DNA of 64,000 nt from JAWLEP01 sp964553045 (lineage in GTDB: Bacteria > Fermentibacterota > Fermentibacteria > Fermentibacterales > JCC-6), in contig CAZKJG010000013.1 of the NCBI GenBank assembly GCA_964553045.1, positions 1-64,000 of the forward strand. The letters run 5' to 3'. The position numbers were made by a program, and so were the translations under genes. Shown piece by piece: positions 42,790-52,407 of the stretch. The notes beneath the pieces are model-generated. The model searched no databases. It was not told where the DNA came from and worked only from the letters and a program-made list of their open reading frames with translations. The first letter of the stretch is position 1, and each line of letters opens with the position of its first letter.

Positions 42790-43999
42790 GCACGCGGCCG
42801 TTCTCACCGTGGGCGACGAGCTCCTCGAAGGCCGCACGCGTGACATCAACCTGATGCAGATCTCCCGCGTGCTGTCCGCCGAGCGCCTGCCGGTGCTGGA
42901 GGGGAGAACGGTCTCTGACGATCCCGAGGCCATATGCCGGGCCGTACGGGATCTGTTGGCTCCCGGCTGCCTCCTGCTGACTACGGGAGGGCTCGGCCCC
43001 ACCGACGATGACATGACGCTTTCGTCCGTGGCTCGGGCGCTGGAGCTGCCTCTCGTCAGAAACGACCGCGCCGAGCGGATGGTCCGCGAGCGAATCGAGC
43101 GGCCGGGAAGGCGGTGTTCCGAATCGGCGCTGCGGCAGGCCGACCTGCCCCGCGGCGCCCGGCCGGTGCGGAACCCGGTCGGGGTGGCCCCCGGGGTCGT
43201 TCTTCGCAGCGGCGAATCGGCCGTGATATGTCTTCCCGGAGTCCCCGCCGAGGTCCGCGGGCTTCTGGAGGACTGTCTGCAGGTCCTGGATGTCACCGGC
43301 AGCGGATCGGAGCGCTATGAGTTCGTCAGGACGTGGGGCATAAGGGAGAACGATCTCTTCGACGCCCTCGCCCCCCAGGCCCGGGAGCTGGGCTGCCGCC
43401 TGGCATTTCTGCCCTCCGCCTGCAGGGTGGACCTGAAGATCTTCGGGGCAGGCAGGGAGGAGATGGCCCGAAGGGTAGGTCGGGAGTACCCGGGCCACGT
43501 GTACGCTGCCGAGCCGGACCTGTCTCTGGCCGAAAGGCTGGGCAGGAAGCTTCTCGCCAGCGGACTTTCGCTGGCGGTGGCGGAATCCTGCACCGGCGGC
43601 ATGCTGGGCGGTGAGCTGACATCGGTCCCCGGAGCCTCCGACTGGTTCGCCGGCGGGGTCATCAGCTACTCCAACCGGGTGAAATCGGACGTGCTCGGTG
43701 TACCGGGCCGTCTCCTGGACAGCCACGGTGCCGTAAGCGGGCCGGTAGTGAAGGCCATGGCCCGCGGCGTATCCGGCCTGTTGGGCTCGAACGTCGCGCT
43801 GGCCGTCTCCGGAATCGCCGGGCCTGCGGGCGGAACCGGGGAAAAGCCGGTGGGAACGGTATGGATAGCGCTGGAGCATCCGGACGGAAGCCGGCAGAGA
43901 AGGAAGCTCTTCGGCGGGGACAGGCAGCATGTCAGACGATCCGCCGTAACCTGCGCCATGGGCATGCTGCTGCAGGCCCTCTGCGGAGCCGGCACATGA
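42773..43999 (+). CDS. cinA: CinA family protein, probable NMN amidohydrolase
   Basis: 408 residues, full-length CinA. The N-terminal MoCF/pyrophosphatase-like domain begins AAVLTVGDELLEGRTRD and has TTGGLGPTDDD. The C-terminal amidohydrolase domain has VAESCTGGMLGGELTSVPGAS and GIAGPAGGTGEKPVGTVW. Such proteins recycle pyridine nucleotides. Start ATG at 42773 overlaps pgpA by 17 bp. cinA-thpR-recA is a common order. Confidence 0.94.
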   Translation: MPFSPEHAAVLTVGDELLEGRTRDINLMQISRVLSAERLPVLEGRTVSDDPEAICRAVRDLLAPGCLLLTTGGLGPTDDDMTLSSVARALELPLVRNDRAERMVRERIERPGRRCSESALRQADLPRGARPVRNPVGVAPGVVLRSGESAVICLPGVPAEVRGLLEDCLQVLDVTGSGSERYEFVRTWGIRENDLFDALAPQARELGCRLAFLPSACRVDLKIFGAGREEMARRVGREYPGHVYAAEPDLSLAERLGRKLLASGLSLAVAESCTGGMLGGELTSVPGASDWFAGGVISYSNRVKSDVLGVPGRLLDSHGAVSGPVVKAMARGVSGLLGSNVALAVSGIAGPAGGTGEKPVGTVWIALEHPDGSRQRRKLFGGDRQHVRRSAVTCAMGMLLQALCGAGT

Positions 44000-44532
44000 G
44001 GGTATTCGCAGCCCTTCCCATGCCCGGGAACGTACTGGATGCCGTGCAGGCGTGGATGCGACCCCTGCGCCACCGATATCCCCACCTCAAGTGGGTGAAC
44101 AGGGACCGGATTCACGTCACGCTGAGATTCCTGGGGAAGGTGGATGAAGACAGCGTGGACAGGTTGCAGAAGGCGGTGGAGGAGTGCAGCCCGGGCGAGA
44201 TCGGTTTTCGGCTCAGCGAGGTCGGCCGTTTTCACCGGGGTCGCCGTGGCCCGGCAACGGTACTCTGGATCGGCGGACGCTTCGACCCCGGCGTGGAGGA
44301 GCTGGCCAGGCTGATGGCCGCCATTCCGGACCATCGGGGCCGGCTGGGCAGGCCGGGACCTTTCGTCCCCCACCTGACCGTAGCCCGCAGGCGGCGCGGC
44401 GGGAGGGGCATTCCCGAAGACCTTCCCCCCCTTGAGCCGGTTTGCGGAAGCGTGGACAGGGTTGAGATATACAACAGCAGACTGACCCCGGAGGGTCCGG
44501 AGTACACCGTGCTCCGCTCCTGCGGGCTGTAG
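43996..44532 (+). CDS. thpR: RNA 2',3'-cyclic phosphodiesterase
   Basis: 178 residues of the 2H phosphoesterase family. The two catalytic motifs are HVTLRFLG and HLTVARRR. MRVFAALPMPGNVLDAV is the usual ThpR start. ATG overlaps the cinA stop (ATGA). An 82-base gap to recA contains an imperfect inverted repeat (GTTACT 44534-44539, AGTAAC 44563-44568) that may form a leader structure. Confidence 0.92.
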   Translation: MRVFAALPMPGNVLDAVQAWMRPLRHRYPHLKWVNRDRIHVTLRFLGKVDEDSVDRLQKAVEECSPGEIGFRLSEVGRFHRGRRGPATVLWIGGRFDPGVEELARLMAAIPDHRGRLGRPGPFVPHLTVARRRRGGRGIPEDLPPLEPVCGSVDRVEIYNSRLTPEGPEYTVLRSCGL

Positions 44533-44614
44533 GGTTACTTGCAGGTGAGCTCCCGGCCGGGGAGTAACGTACCCACGGGGTGTCCTACGGCCGGGGCATC
44601 GGAAGAAAGGCGGT

Positions 44615-45670
<1,056 letters not shown>

Positions 45671-45673
45671 CCC

Positions 45674-46312
45674 TTGCTGATCCGGTCGGTCTCGCCCGTT
45701 CGACGGGGCTGGGTGAGGGTGGAGACCGACCTCGGTAGCTGGCTCCTTACCTCCGGCGCAGCCCGAAGGCTCGCCCTGGAAGGGGGGGCGGAGATAGATG
45801 CCGAAAGGCTCGATGAGGCGGCCATGAAGGTCCAGCCCCCGGCCGCCAGGAAGGACACAGGGCGTTACCTGGCGAGGAGCGAGCACACCGCGAGCCAGCT
45901 CAGAGGCTACCTCGGCGGCAGGCAATACCATCCCTCCGTAGTCGACAGGACCGTGGAGTGGGCCTCCAGGCTGGGATACGTCGATGACGTCAGATTCGCC
46001 CGCTCCTACGTCAGGAGCCACAGGGGAGGCCGGTCGCCGATGGGGGTCCGAAGACTCCGTCTGGAGCTGCGAAAGCGGGGCGTCAGCGCCGAGGACGCCG
46101 AAGCGGCATTGGTCGACTCCGAAGACCGGGACATCGAAGAGGATCTGGTGCGCGGGGTGAGGAAGCGCTACGGCCACCTCCCGGACGAGAAGGCGAGACG
46201 CAGGGCGCTGGGCTACATGTCCAGGCGGGGCTTCCCCTACGACCTCTCCAGGCGGGTTGTGAACAGGGCTCTGAACGGCGGCTCCGCCGACGGCGAGCCG
46301 GAGGATACTTAG
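45674..46312 (+). CDS. recX: RecA regulator RecX
   Basis: 212 residues with three-helix repeats characteristic of RecX (RYLARSEHTASQLRGYL, LGYVDDVRFARSYVRSH and YMSRRGFPYDLSRRVV). It inhibits RecA filament growth. TTG start 3 bp after recA, so expression is coupled. Confidence 0.88.
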   Translation: MLIRSVSPVRRGWVRVETDLGSWLLTSGAARRLALEGGAEIDAERLDEAAMKVQPPAARKDTGRYLARSEHTASQLRGYLGGRQYHPSVVDRTVEWASRLGYVDDVRFARSYVRSHRGGRSPMGVRRLRLELRKRGVSAEDAEAALVDSEDRDIEEDLVRGVRKRYGHLPDEKARRRALGYMSRRGFPYDLSRRVVNRALNGGSADGEPEDT

Positions 46313-46320
46313 GCCATGGG

Positions 46321-46875
46321 ATGGCTGGTCGGACCGACTCCCCCAACCCCGGGGCAGCGCCGGTGAGGAACAGGCAGGTGCTGGAGGGATGGACCGCGCT
46401 GGGGGCCTCTGTCCTGGGAATCGACTACCGTCCTTCCCGTCCCCTGCCAGCGGTATTTCTCCGCGCCATCGACCGGGGCTGGGCCCCGCCGCCCCCGGCG
46501 GCCTCGAAACCGGGCGAGGGGCTGGGTTCCAGGCGGGCCAGGTACGTATACCAGATCACCTGGGAGCTGCTCCGCCGGCGGGGGGGCTACCGAAGACCTC
46601 TTAGGCTGGAGCCGGAACCGGGATTGAGGATGCTGCTGCCCTTCGGCGGCAGGGGACTCGGCGTTCTTCCCCAGAGGCCGCCCGAGAAGGTTCCCTCCCG
46701 GCTTCGCGGCCCGGCCCTGGTGGGGCGAAGCGTGGCCGCCTACCGCTCGGGCGTACGGCTGGTCGTGGTGACCGGGCTTCGCAGAAGGGAGTTGGAGGGG
46801 GTCATGGAAAGGGGCAACGTGGCCTGGTGTACGGCGGACAGAGCGGAGGAGATGCTGTGCTCACTGGAGCGCTGA
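46321..46875 (+). CDS. Hypothetical protein
   Basis: 184 residues, Arg- and Pro-rich, beginning MAGRTDSPNP. There is no signal peptide, membrane segment or motif that I recognise. VRLVVVTGLRRRELEGVMERGN near the end looks like a strand-helix unit. It lies 8 bp after recX and overlaps the yidD start, so it belongs to this operon. Strong coding bias supports a real gene. Confidence 0.65.
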   Translation: MAGRTDSPNPGAAPVRNRQVLEGWTALGASVLGIDYRPSRPLPAVFLRAIDRGWAPPPPAASKPGEGLGSRRARYVYQITWELLRRRGGYRRPLRLEPEPGLRMLLPFGGRGLGVLPQRPPEKVPSRLRGPALVGRSVAAYRSGVRLVVVTGLRRRELEGVMERGNVAWCTADRAEEMLCSLER

Positions 46876-47234
46876 TTCTGGGGGTTCTGGCGGTTCCATG
46901 GCCTCCGGCGTCCCCGGCGGCGGAGGATTCTCTGGGCGTCCCCGGGCCCGCCTGCGCCCTCTTCGCCCAGTACAGGCTGGTGTTCGCGGAGGTCCTGGCC
47001 AGACGCTGCGTCTACTCCCCCAGCTGTTCGCACTACGCACAGAGAGCCATGGACCGGGTGGGGCTCCTGCTCGGCGTTCCCATGGCCCTGGAACGGTGGA
47101 CCCGGTGCCACCCGGACGCCGCCGTCGGCGGCTTCTATTCGAGGGGTCCGGACGGTCTGCTCCTCGATCCCCCGTTCCGCGGGGAGAGGTCGGGGGGTGA
47201 TCCGGCGTGGTCTTCGCTTGCGCTGCCCTTCTGA
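46857..47234 (+). CDS. yidD: YidD-type membrane protein insertion efficiency factor
   Basis: 125 residues with an N-terminal hydrophobic segment. The YidD signature CVYSPSCSHYAQRAMDRVG plus ERWTRCHP is complete, with the three conserved cysteines. YidD assists membrane protein insertion and normally lies between rnpA and yidC; here it is in the recA-recX run. GTG start at 46857 with GGAGGA upstream. Confidence 0.88.
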   Translation: MLTGALILGVLAVPWPPASPAAEDSLGVPGPACALFAQYRLVFAEVLARRCVYSPSCSHYAQRAMDRVGLLLGVPMALERWTRCHPDAAVGGFYSRGPDGLLLDPPFRGERSGGDPAWSSLALPF

Positions 47235-48052
47235 CGATTGCCGCCATGCCGCCCTCCGGGGGAAGCGATCCCGACACCTCCTTTGCCGGGAACCTCTACC
47301 GGGCAGGGGAATGGGACATGGCCGCCCTGGAGTACATGCGGGTGATCCACGCCCGGGGAGACACCCTGTCGCACCCCCTGCCGGCGCTGCGCCTCGCCAG
47401 GTGCTGGCACGAGCTGGGCCGGGCCGGGGAAGCCCTAGTACTTTACCGGCGTGTCTCCGGAGGACTGGAGCACGGGGACACTGCGGCCATGGCCTCCCTG
47501 GGAGCCGGGTCGGTTCTGGAAGGCATGGGCATGGACCGGGAGGCCAGGGGCCTCTTCCTCAGGGCCGCGTCCCAGGCCGATGACTCGACGCTTCGAGGAA
47601 CCGGCAGGGTCCTTGCCGCCCTCTCCATGGGGCGCCAGGGGTACTGGTCCAGGGCGGAGTCGGAGCTGGAGGGTCTGGGAGGCGGGCCGGTGGGGCCGCT
47701 GGCGCAGGGACTGCTGGTCGAAGTCCGCCGGGCGCAGAACCTGCCCCACCGAAGCCCCCTGGCCTGCGCGGGAGCCAGCCTGGCGCTGCCGGGACTCGGC
47801 CAGGCCATCTGCGGCAGACCCAGGGACGGGCTCAACGCCCTGCTGACAACGGCTGCCACCGGTTTCCTGCTCTACCACTCGCTGGAGGAGGAGAGCCTGG
47901 CGGGAAGCGTGCTGTCGGGATGGTTGTTCCTTTCCTTCTACGGGGGCAACGTTTACGGAGGCTACCGTTCGGCCGAGAGCTACAACCTGGCGGCCAGGAG
48001 AAGGCTCTACGGCAGAATAGCGGACCGGATAGCCGGATGGAGAGCCCCGTAG
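47207..48052 (+). CDS. TPR membrane protein following YidD
   Basis: 281 residues: signal or anchor segment, two or three TPR-like repeats (NLYRAGEWDMAALEYMRVIHA), and a C-terminal membrane region around SLALPGLGQAICGRPRDGLN with two hydrophobic segments. The PGLGQ-type motif is typical of a domain seen in TPR/DUF5683-like proteins. GTG start overlapping yidD by 28 bp. Function is unknown; a role in membrane protein quality or assembly is possible by context. Confidence 0.65.
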   Translation: MVFACAALLTIAAMPPSGGSDPDTSFAGNLYRAGEWDMAALEYMRVIHARGDTLSHPLPALRLARCWHELGRAGEALVLYRRVSGGLEHGDTAAMASLGAGSVLEGMGMDREARGLFLRAASQADDSTLRGTGRVLAALSMGRQGYWSRAESELEGLGGGPVGPLAQGLLVEVRRAQNLPHRSPLACAGASLALPGLGQAICGRPRDGLNALLTTAATGFLLYHSLEEESLAGSVLSGWLFLSFYGGNVYGGYRSAESYNLAARRRLYGRIADRIAGWRAP

Positions 48053-48068
48053 CCCGGACCCTGCGAGG

Positions 48069-48097
48069 TTGACTTCCCCGGCCGGCATCAACAATAT
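48069..48097 (+). promoter_or_regulatory. Candidate rplM-rpsI promoter
   Basis: TTGACT, 17-base spacer, CAATAT. It would give a leader of about 185 bases before rplM. The rest of the 239-base intergenic region has a GC-rich inverted segment near 48182-48215 but no gene. Confidence 0.45.
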
Positions 48098-48291
48098 ACC
48101 CGCTCCCGAAAGCGCGAGACGGCATGACCGAAGCATTGGTCTGTCTATTGCCTTAGAGCGTAGCGAGTTGCATATTACCGCCCCGCCCGGGCCCGAGGGA
48201 CGGGCCGGGGCGACGGAAAACGTCCTGCGGGCGAATGGGATAAAGGGCTCGGGATTACGAACGTCACGCCATTACTGTCACGGAGGTTACG

Positions 48292-48735
48292 GTGAAGACC
48301 TACTCAGCCAGGAAGGGTGAGGTCGAGCGGAGCTGGTGGCTTGTGGACGCCAGCGACAAGACCCTCGGCAGGCTTGCCGCCAGGATTGCCAAAGTCCTGC
48401 AGGGCAAGGACAAGCCGGTATATACCCCGAACATCGATACTGGAGACTTCGTCGTGGTCATCAACGCCGAGAAGGTCAGGGTGACCGGAAAGAAGGCCAG
48501 CCAGAAGAGCTACCACAGCCACAGCGGATATCCGGGAGGAGCAAGGAGCCGCACGCTGAAGGAGATGCTCCAGAAGCATCCCGACCGCGTGATAAGGCGG
48601 GCGGTCAAGGGAATGCTTCCAAAGAACCGTCTGGCCCGGCAGCAGCTCCGGAAGCTGAAGGTATACGCGGGAGCGGACCATCCGCATGCGGCCCAGCGGC
48701 CGCAGCAGATGGATCTCGACCAGCCGGGAGGATAG
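48292..48735 (+). CDS. rplM: 50S ribosomal protein L13
   Basis: 147 residues. WWLVDASDKTLGRLAARIA, YTPNIDTGDFVVVINAEKV and the C-terminal RAVKGMLPKNRLARQQLRKLKVY are L13 hallmarks. GTG start with GGAGGT upstream. Forms the usual L13-S9 pair. Confidence 0.97.
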   Translation: MKTYSARKGEVERSWWLVDASDKTLGRLAARIAKVLQGKDKPVYTPNIDTGDFVVVINAEKVRVTGKKASQKSYHSHSGYPGGARSRTLKEMLQKHPDRVIRRAVKGMLPKNRLARQQLRKLKVYAGADHPHAAQRPQQMDLDQPGG

Positions 48736-49122
48736 ATGGAGCAGTACATAGGAGTAGGCAGGAGAAAGACGGCCACGGCCAGGTGCTATCTGAGGCCCGG
48801 TCACGGCATCATAACGATCAACCGCAAGGAGCCCGAGGAGTTCTTCGGCAGGGTCTGGCAGCTGGGGCATGCCCTGGAGCCTCTGGACGTCACCAGTTCG
48901 AGGACCAAGTTCGACGTCTACGTGAACGTTCGCGGCGGCGGCGTGACCGGACAGGCCGGAGCGGTAAGGCTGGGAATCGCCAGAGCTCTTGTGGAGGCGG
49001 ACCCCGATCTGAGGCATACCCTAAAGAGCAAGTACATGCTCAGGCGGGACCCCAGGATCGTGGAGAGGAAGAAGTACGGGCGGCCCAAGGCCCGCAAGCG
49101 CTTCCAGTTCTCCAAGAGGTAG
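48736..49122 (+). CDS. rpsI: 30S ribosomal protein S9
   Basis: 128 residues. GVGRRKTATARCYLRPG at the N-terminus and the terminal YGRPKARKRFQFSKR, reaching the P-site, are canonical. It starts immediately after the rplM stop. Confidence 0.97.
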   Translation: MEQYIGVGRRKTATARCYLRPGHGIITINRKEPEEFFGRVWQLGHALEPLDVTSSRTKFDVYVNVRGGGVTGQAGAVRLGIARALVEADPDLRHTLKSKYMLRRDPRIVERKKYGRPKARKRFQFSKR

Positions 49123-49156
49123 AGCGGGGCCTGTTCCCGCACATCGCACTGCCGGA

Positions 49157-49190
49157 CCGCAGAGCCGGGCGGTAACGTCCCGGCCTGCGG
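49157..49190. other. Strong leader or intergenic hairpin upstream of rpsB
   Basis: CCGCAG, one bulged A, GCCGGG, a 9-base loop, CCCGGC and CTGCGG form a 12 bp stem. No T-run follows. It lies 35 bases after rpsI and 108 before rpsB; it could end the rplM-rpsI message or be part of an S2 autoregulatory leader. Confidence 0.6.
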
Positions 49191-49298
49191 TTCGTGCGGA
49201 AAACACACACGGCGGGGCGGCGCGTCCCGGTGCCCGAAGAGGGTTTGGCGCGCCCGAAAGCCCCGGCCGGAGGAAACAACCGAAAGGAACACAGCCAC

Positions 49299-50507
49299 AT
49301 GGGCATTCCCACCATGCAGCAGATGTTGGAGGCCGGCGTGCACTTCGGCCACCAGGAGAAGCGCTGGAATCCCAAGATGCGCAAGTACATATTTATGGCG
49401 CGCAACGGGATCCACATCATCGACCTGAAGAAGACCCGAACCCTCCTGGAGGACGCCGCGAACCTGGTGAGCAAGACGGTAGCCGAAGGCAAGAGCGTCC
49501 TCTTCGTCTCCACCAAGAAGCAGGGCCGCGAGGTTGTGCGTGAGCAGGCCGAGAGGTGCGGGCAGTTCTACATGACCGAGCGATGGCTGGGCGGCACGCT
49601 CACCAACTACCGCACTGTCTACAGGAGCATCGAGCGGCTCAAGGAGCTGGAGAAGGCCGACAAGGCGGGTTTCCCGCCGAACCTGACCAAGCGCGAGGTT
49701 CTTCAGAGGACCCGCGAGCTGGCCAGGCTGAAGAAGTACCTCAGCGGAATCAGGAACATGAGGGATATGCCCGGCGTGGTGGTCGTGGTCGACATAAAGA
49801 ACGAGCAGATCGCTGTGCGGGAGGCCCGGAAGCTGGGTATCCCCTGCATAGGGCTCTTGGACACGAACTGCGATCCCACCGAGATCGACTATCCCATTCC
49901 CGGAAACGACGACGCGATCAAGTCCATTTCGCTCATTGTCTCCACTCTGGCGGACTACGCTCTGATGGCGCAGGAGGGTAAGGACGCCGGCCCCGCTGCT
50001 CCCGCGAAGGAAGAGGCCGCGGAGCCCTCCGAGGAAGCCGAGAAGACGGAGGCCGAAGGCCCTCCCGACGAGGCCGGACCGGGGGAAGGGGAAGAAGGCG
50101 AAGAGCCCGAGAAGAAGGCGGCCCCCAAGAAGAAGGCGGCTCCGAAGAAGAAGGCCGCGCCGAAGAAGAAGGCGGCTCCCAAGAAGAAGGTGGCCCCCAA
50201 GAAGAAGGCGGCTCCGAAGAAGAAGGCCGCGCCGAAGAAGAAGGCGNNNNNNNNNNNNNNNNNNNNNNNNNNNNNNNNNNNNNNNNNNNNNNNNNNNNNN
50301 NNNNNNNNNNNNNNNNNNNNNNNNNNNNNNNNNNNNNNNNNNNNNNAGGCGGCTCCGAAGAAGAAGGCCGCGCCGAAGAAGAAGGCGGCCCCCAAGAAGA
50401 AAGACTCCCCTGAGAAGGCCGAGAAGCCGAAGAAGTCCGAAGACACCGGGAAGTCGGGTTCGGCGGATGGGGACGAAACGAATGGTTCAGAGAAGGAAGA
50501 GGCCTGA
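49299..50507 (+). CDS. rpsB: 30S ribosomal protein S2 with acidic linker and histone-H1-like tail
   Basis: Residues 1 to about 230 are standard S2: MLEAGVHFGHQEKRWNPKM, FVSTKKQGREVV, YMTERWLGGTLTNY, and the C-terminal PGNDDAIKSISLI. An acidic linker (about 230-270) follows, then a repeated PKKKAA tail interrupted by a 100-base N gap, and a Lys/Glu-rich end. Ordinary S2 is about 230-260 residues, so more than 130 residues are extra. Start ATG at 49299 with AAAGGAA upstream. The gap means tail length is unknown. It leads the rpsB-tsf-pyrH-frr operon. Confidence 0.93.
   Translation: MGIPTMQQMLEAGVHFGHQEKRWNPKMRKYIFMARNGIHIIDLKKTRTLLEDAANLVSKTVAEGKSVLFVSTKKQGREVVREQAERCGQFYMTERWLGGTLTNYRTVYRSIERLKELEKADKAGFPPNLTKREVLQRTRELARLKKYLSGIRNMRDMPGVVVVVDIKNEQIAVREARKLGIPCIGLLDTNCDPTEIDYPIPGNDDAIKSISLIVSTLADYALMAQEGKDAGPAAPAKEEAAEPSEEAEKTEAEGPPDEAGPGEGEEGEEPEKKAAPKKKAAPKKKAAPKKKAAPKKKVAPKKKAAPKKKAAPKKKAXXXXXXXXXXXXXXXXXXXXXXXXXXXXXXXXXXAAPKKKAAPKKKAAPKKKDSPEKAEKPKKSEDTGKSGSADGDETNGSEKEEA
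50112..50402 (+). repeat. 18-bp coding repeat (PKKKAA) in rpsB
   Basis: In-frame repeats of PKKKAA, with occasional PKKKVA, on both sides of the N gap. Repeats of this type are hard to assemble and vary in copy number. Confidence 0.85.
50247..50346. other. Assembly gap of 100 N
   Basis: Exactly 100 undefined bases inside the rpsB repeat, the convention for a gap of unknown size. The flanks stay in the same frame. Confidence 0.98.
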
Positions 50508-50509
50508 AG

Positions 50510-51103
50510 ATGGCTGTAGACGCCAAGAGAGTTAAGGAGCTCCGGGACATTTCCGGAGCGGGAATACTGGACTGCAAGAAGGCCCTGGAGGAATCCGGCG
50601 GCGACGTGGAGAAGGCCCTGATTCTCCTGCGGGAGAAGGGTCTGAAGATCGCCAAGAAGAAGGCGGGCCGCGAGGCCACAGAGGGCCGTATCGAGGCCTA
50701 CGTGCACCACGACTCCAAGATAGGCGTGCTGGTGCAGGTGAACTGCGAGACGGACTTCGTGGCCATGAACGAGAAGTTCAAGGAGTTCTGCCACGAACTG
50801 GCCATGCACATAGCGGCCTCCGATCCCCAGGTGATATCCCGGGAGGACCTCCCCGAGGAGCAGGTGACCCAGGAGAGGGAGATCCTGCTGAAGCAGCTGG
50901 AGGATTCCGGCAAGCCCGACAACATCAAGGAGAAGATAGTAGAGGGCAGAATGAAGAAGTTCTTCTCCGAGGTATGCCTGCTCGACCAGGAGTGGATGCA
51001 CGACAGCGATATGGGAAGCGTCCGGCAGGTACTCACCGACCTTATCGCCAGGATCGGCGAGAACATAGTCATCAGCCACTTCGCCAGATACTCGGTGAGG
51101 TAG
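50510..51103 (+). CDS. tsf: Elongation factor Ts
   Basis: 197 residues, the short EF-Ts form. VKELRDISGAGILDCKKALEE and NCETDFVAMNEKF match the nucleotide-exchange factor for EF-Tu. Start is the ATG 2 bp after rpsB. The coiled-coil part is reduced compared with E. coli (283 residues). Confidence 0.96.
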   Translation: MAVDAKRVKELRDISGAGILDCKKALEESGGDVEKALILLREKGLKIAKKKAGREATEGRIEAYVHHDSKIGVLVQVNCETDFVAMNEKFKEFCHELAMHIAASDPQVISREDLPEEQVTQEREILLKQLEDSGKPDNIKEKIVEGRMKKFFSEVCLLDQEWMHDSDMGSVRQVLTDLIARIGENIVISHFARYSVR

Positions 51104-51106
51104 GCA

Positions 51107-51832
51107 ATGGGCGACGACCCTCCGGCGCGGGGCAGGTTTCTGCTCAAGCTGAGCGGCGAGCTTCTCGCCGGTTCCGGAGGGTCGGGCCTGGACCCCGAGA
51201 GCGTTGACGCCTACGCCCGTGTCCTTGTGGGTCTGTCCGGCGATGGCTGGCAGATCGGGGTGGTCACGGGCGGAGGCAACTTCGTCAGGGGTCGCCAGCT
51301 GCAGGCATTCACCCGAACCCGGGCCGACATGATGGGCATGCTGGCAACGGTCATCAACGCCATCGCCCTGGCGGATTCCATTCGCAGGGCCGGGGGCGCC
51401 GCCAGCGCCATGAGTCCCATAGCCGCCGACGGCCCCGCAGAACCATTCACCGTGGACAGGGCCATGGAGCTGATGCAGGACGGAGCCGTGGCCGTCTTCG
51501 GTGGAGGCACCGGAAACCCTTGGGTGACAACGGATACGGCCGCCGCCTTGCGGGCGGCCCAGACCGGCTGCGGCATGCTGCTCAAGGGAACCAAGGTAGA
51601 CGGCGTGTACGACGCCGATCCCGTAGGCAACCCCGAAGCCGTACGCTACGACAGGATAAGCTACGACCAGGTGCTTCGCGGAGACCTCGGAGTCATGGAT
51701 GGCGCGGCCGTAGCCATATGCCGTGACGCCGGCATTCCCATCGTAGTATTCGATATCACCAGGCCAGAGAACGTCGAGAGGGTCCTGGCGAGCCCCTCGA
51801 CCGGCACCTTGATAGGGGAGGAGCAGGTGTGA
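51107..51832 (+). CDS. pyrH: UMP kinase
   Basis: 241 residues of the amino-acid kinase fold. FLLKLSGELLAG, VVTGGGNFVRG, FGGGTGNPWVTTDTAAALRA and KGTKVDGVYDADP are standard PyrH motifs. Makes UDP for nucleic acid and envelope precursors. ATG 3 bp after tsf; overlaps frr by 4 bp. Confidence 0.96.
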   Translation: MGDDPPARGRFLLKLSGELLAGSGGSGLDPESVDAYARVLVGLSGDGWQIGVVTGGGNFVRGRQLQAFTRTRADMMGMLATVINAIALADSIRRAGGAASAMSPIAADGPAEPFTVDRAMELMQDGAVAVFGGGTGNPWVTTDTAAALRAAQTGCGMLLKGTKVDGVYDADPVGNPEAVRYDRISYDQVLRGDLGVMDGAAVAICRDAGIPIVVFDITRPENVERVLASPSTGTLIGEEQV

Positions 51833-52383
51833 TAACCGAGCTGATGAGCGAGCTGAAGCAGAGGATCTCCAAGTCCGTCAAGAACACGGCCCACCAGATG
51901 GCCGTCATCCGCACCGGCAAGGCCAGCCCGGCCCTGCTGGACAACATCCGGGTGGAGTGCTGGGGCGACAGGCTGCCCCTCAAGCAGGTAGCGGGCATCT
52001 CGGCACCGGACCCCAGCCTGCTGGTGATCCAGCCGTACGACCCGTCGACCGCCGAGGCCATCGTCAAGGCCGTAGAGAGCTCCGACCTGGGCCTGCGGGC
52101 TTCCGCGGACGGACCCGTGGTGCGCATACCCATTCCCAAGCTCTCCGACGAGCGGCGGACCGAGCTCGCCAGGCAGGTGGGCAAGATCGCCGAGGAGGGT
52201 CGGACTGCGATTCGCAACATAAGGCGGGACATAAACGACAGCCTGAAGAATGCGGCGAAGAGCGGCAAGATAACCGAGGACGAGGAGCACCGAGCCCTGG
52301 ACGATGTCCAGGAGCGGATCGACAAGGCCGTCGAGGAAATCGATTCGATTCTGGAGGCCAAGGAGAAGGAGATCCGGGGCTGA
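51829..52383 (+). CDS. frr: Ribosome recycling factor
   Basis: 184 residues. RTGKASPALLDNIRVECWG and DERRTELARQVGKIAEEGR, followed by the central and C-terminal helices, are typical of RRF. GTG start overlapping pyrH. Confidence 0.96.
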   Translation: MITELMSELKQRISKSVKNTAHQMAVIRTGKASPALLDNIRVECWGDRLPLKQVAGISAPDPSLLVIQPYDPSTAEAIVKAVESSDLGLRASADGPVVRIPIPKLSDERRTELARQVGKIAEEGRTAIRNIRRDINDSLKNAAKSGKITEDEEHRALDDVQERIDKAVEEIDSILEAKEKEIRG

Positions 52384-52407
52384 CCGGCCCCGAGTGCAGG
52401 GAGGCCC

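Noticed and set aside
44533..44614. LexA box upstream of recA
   Set aside because: No sequence resembling known LexA operators; only an imperfect inverted repeat.
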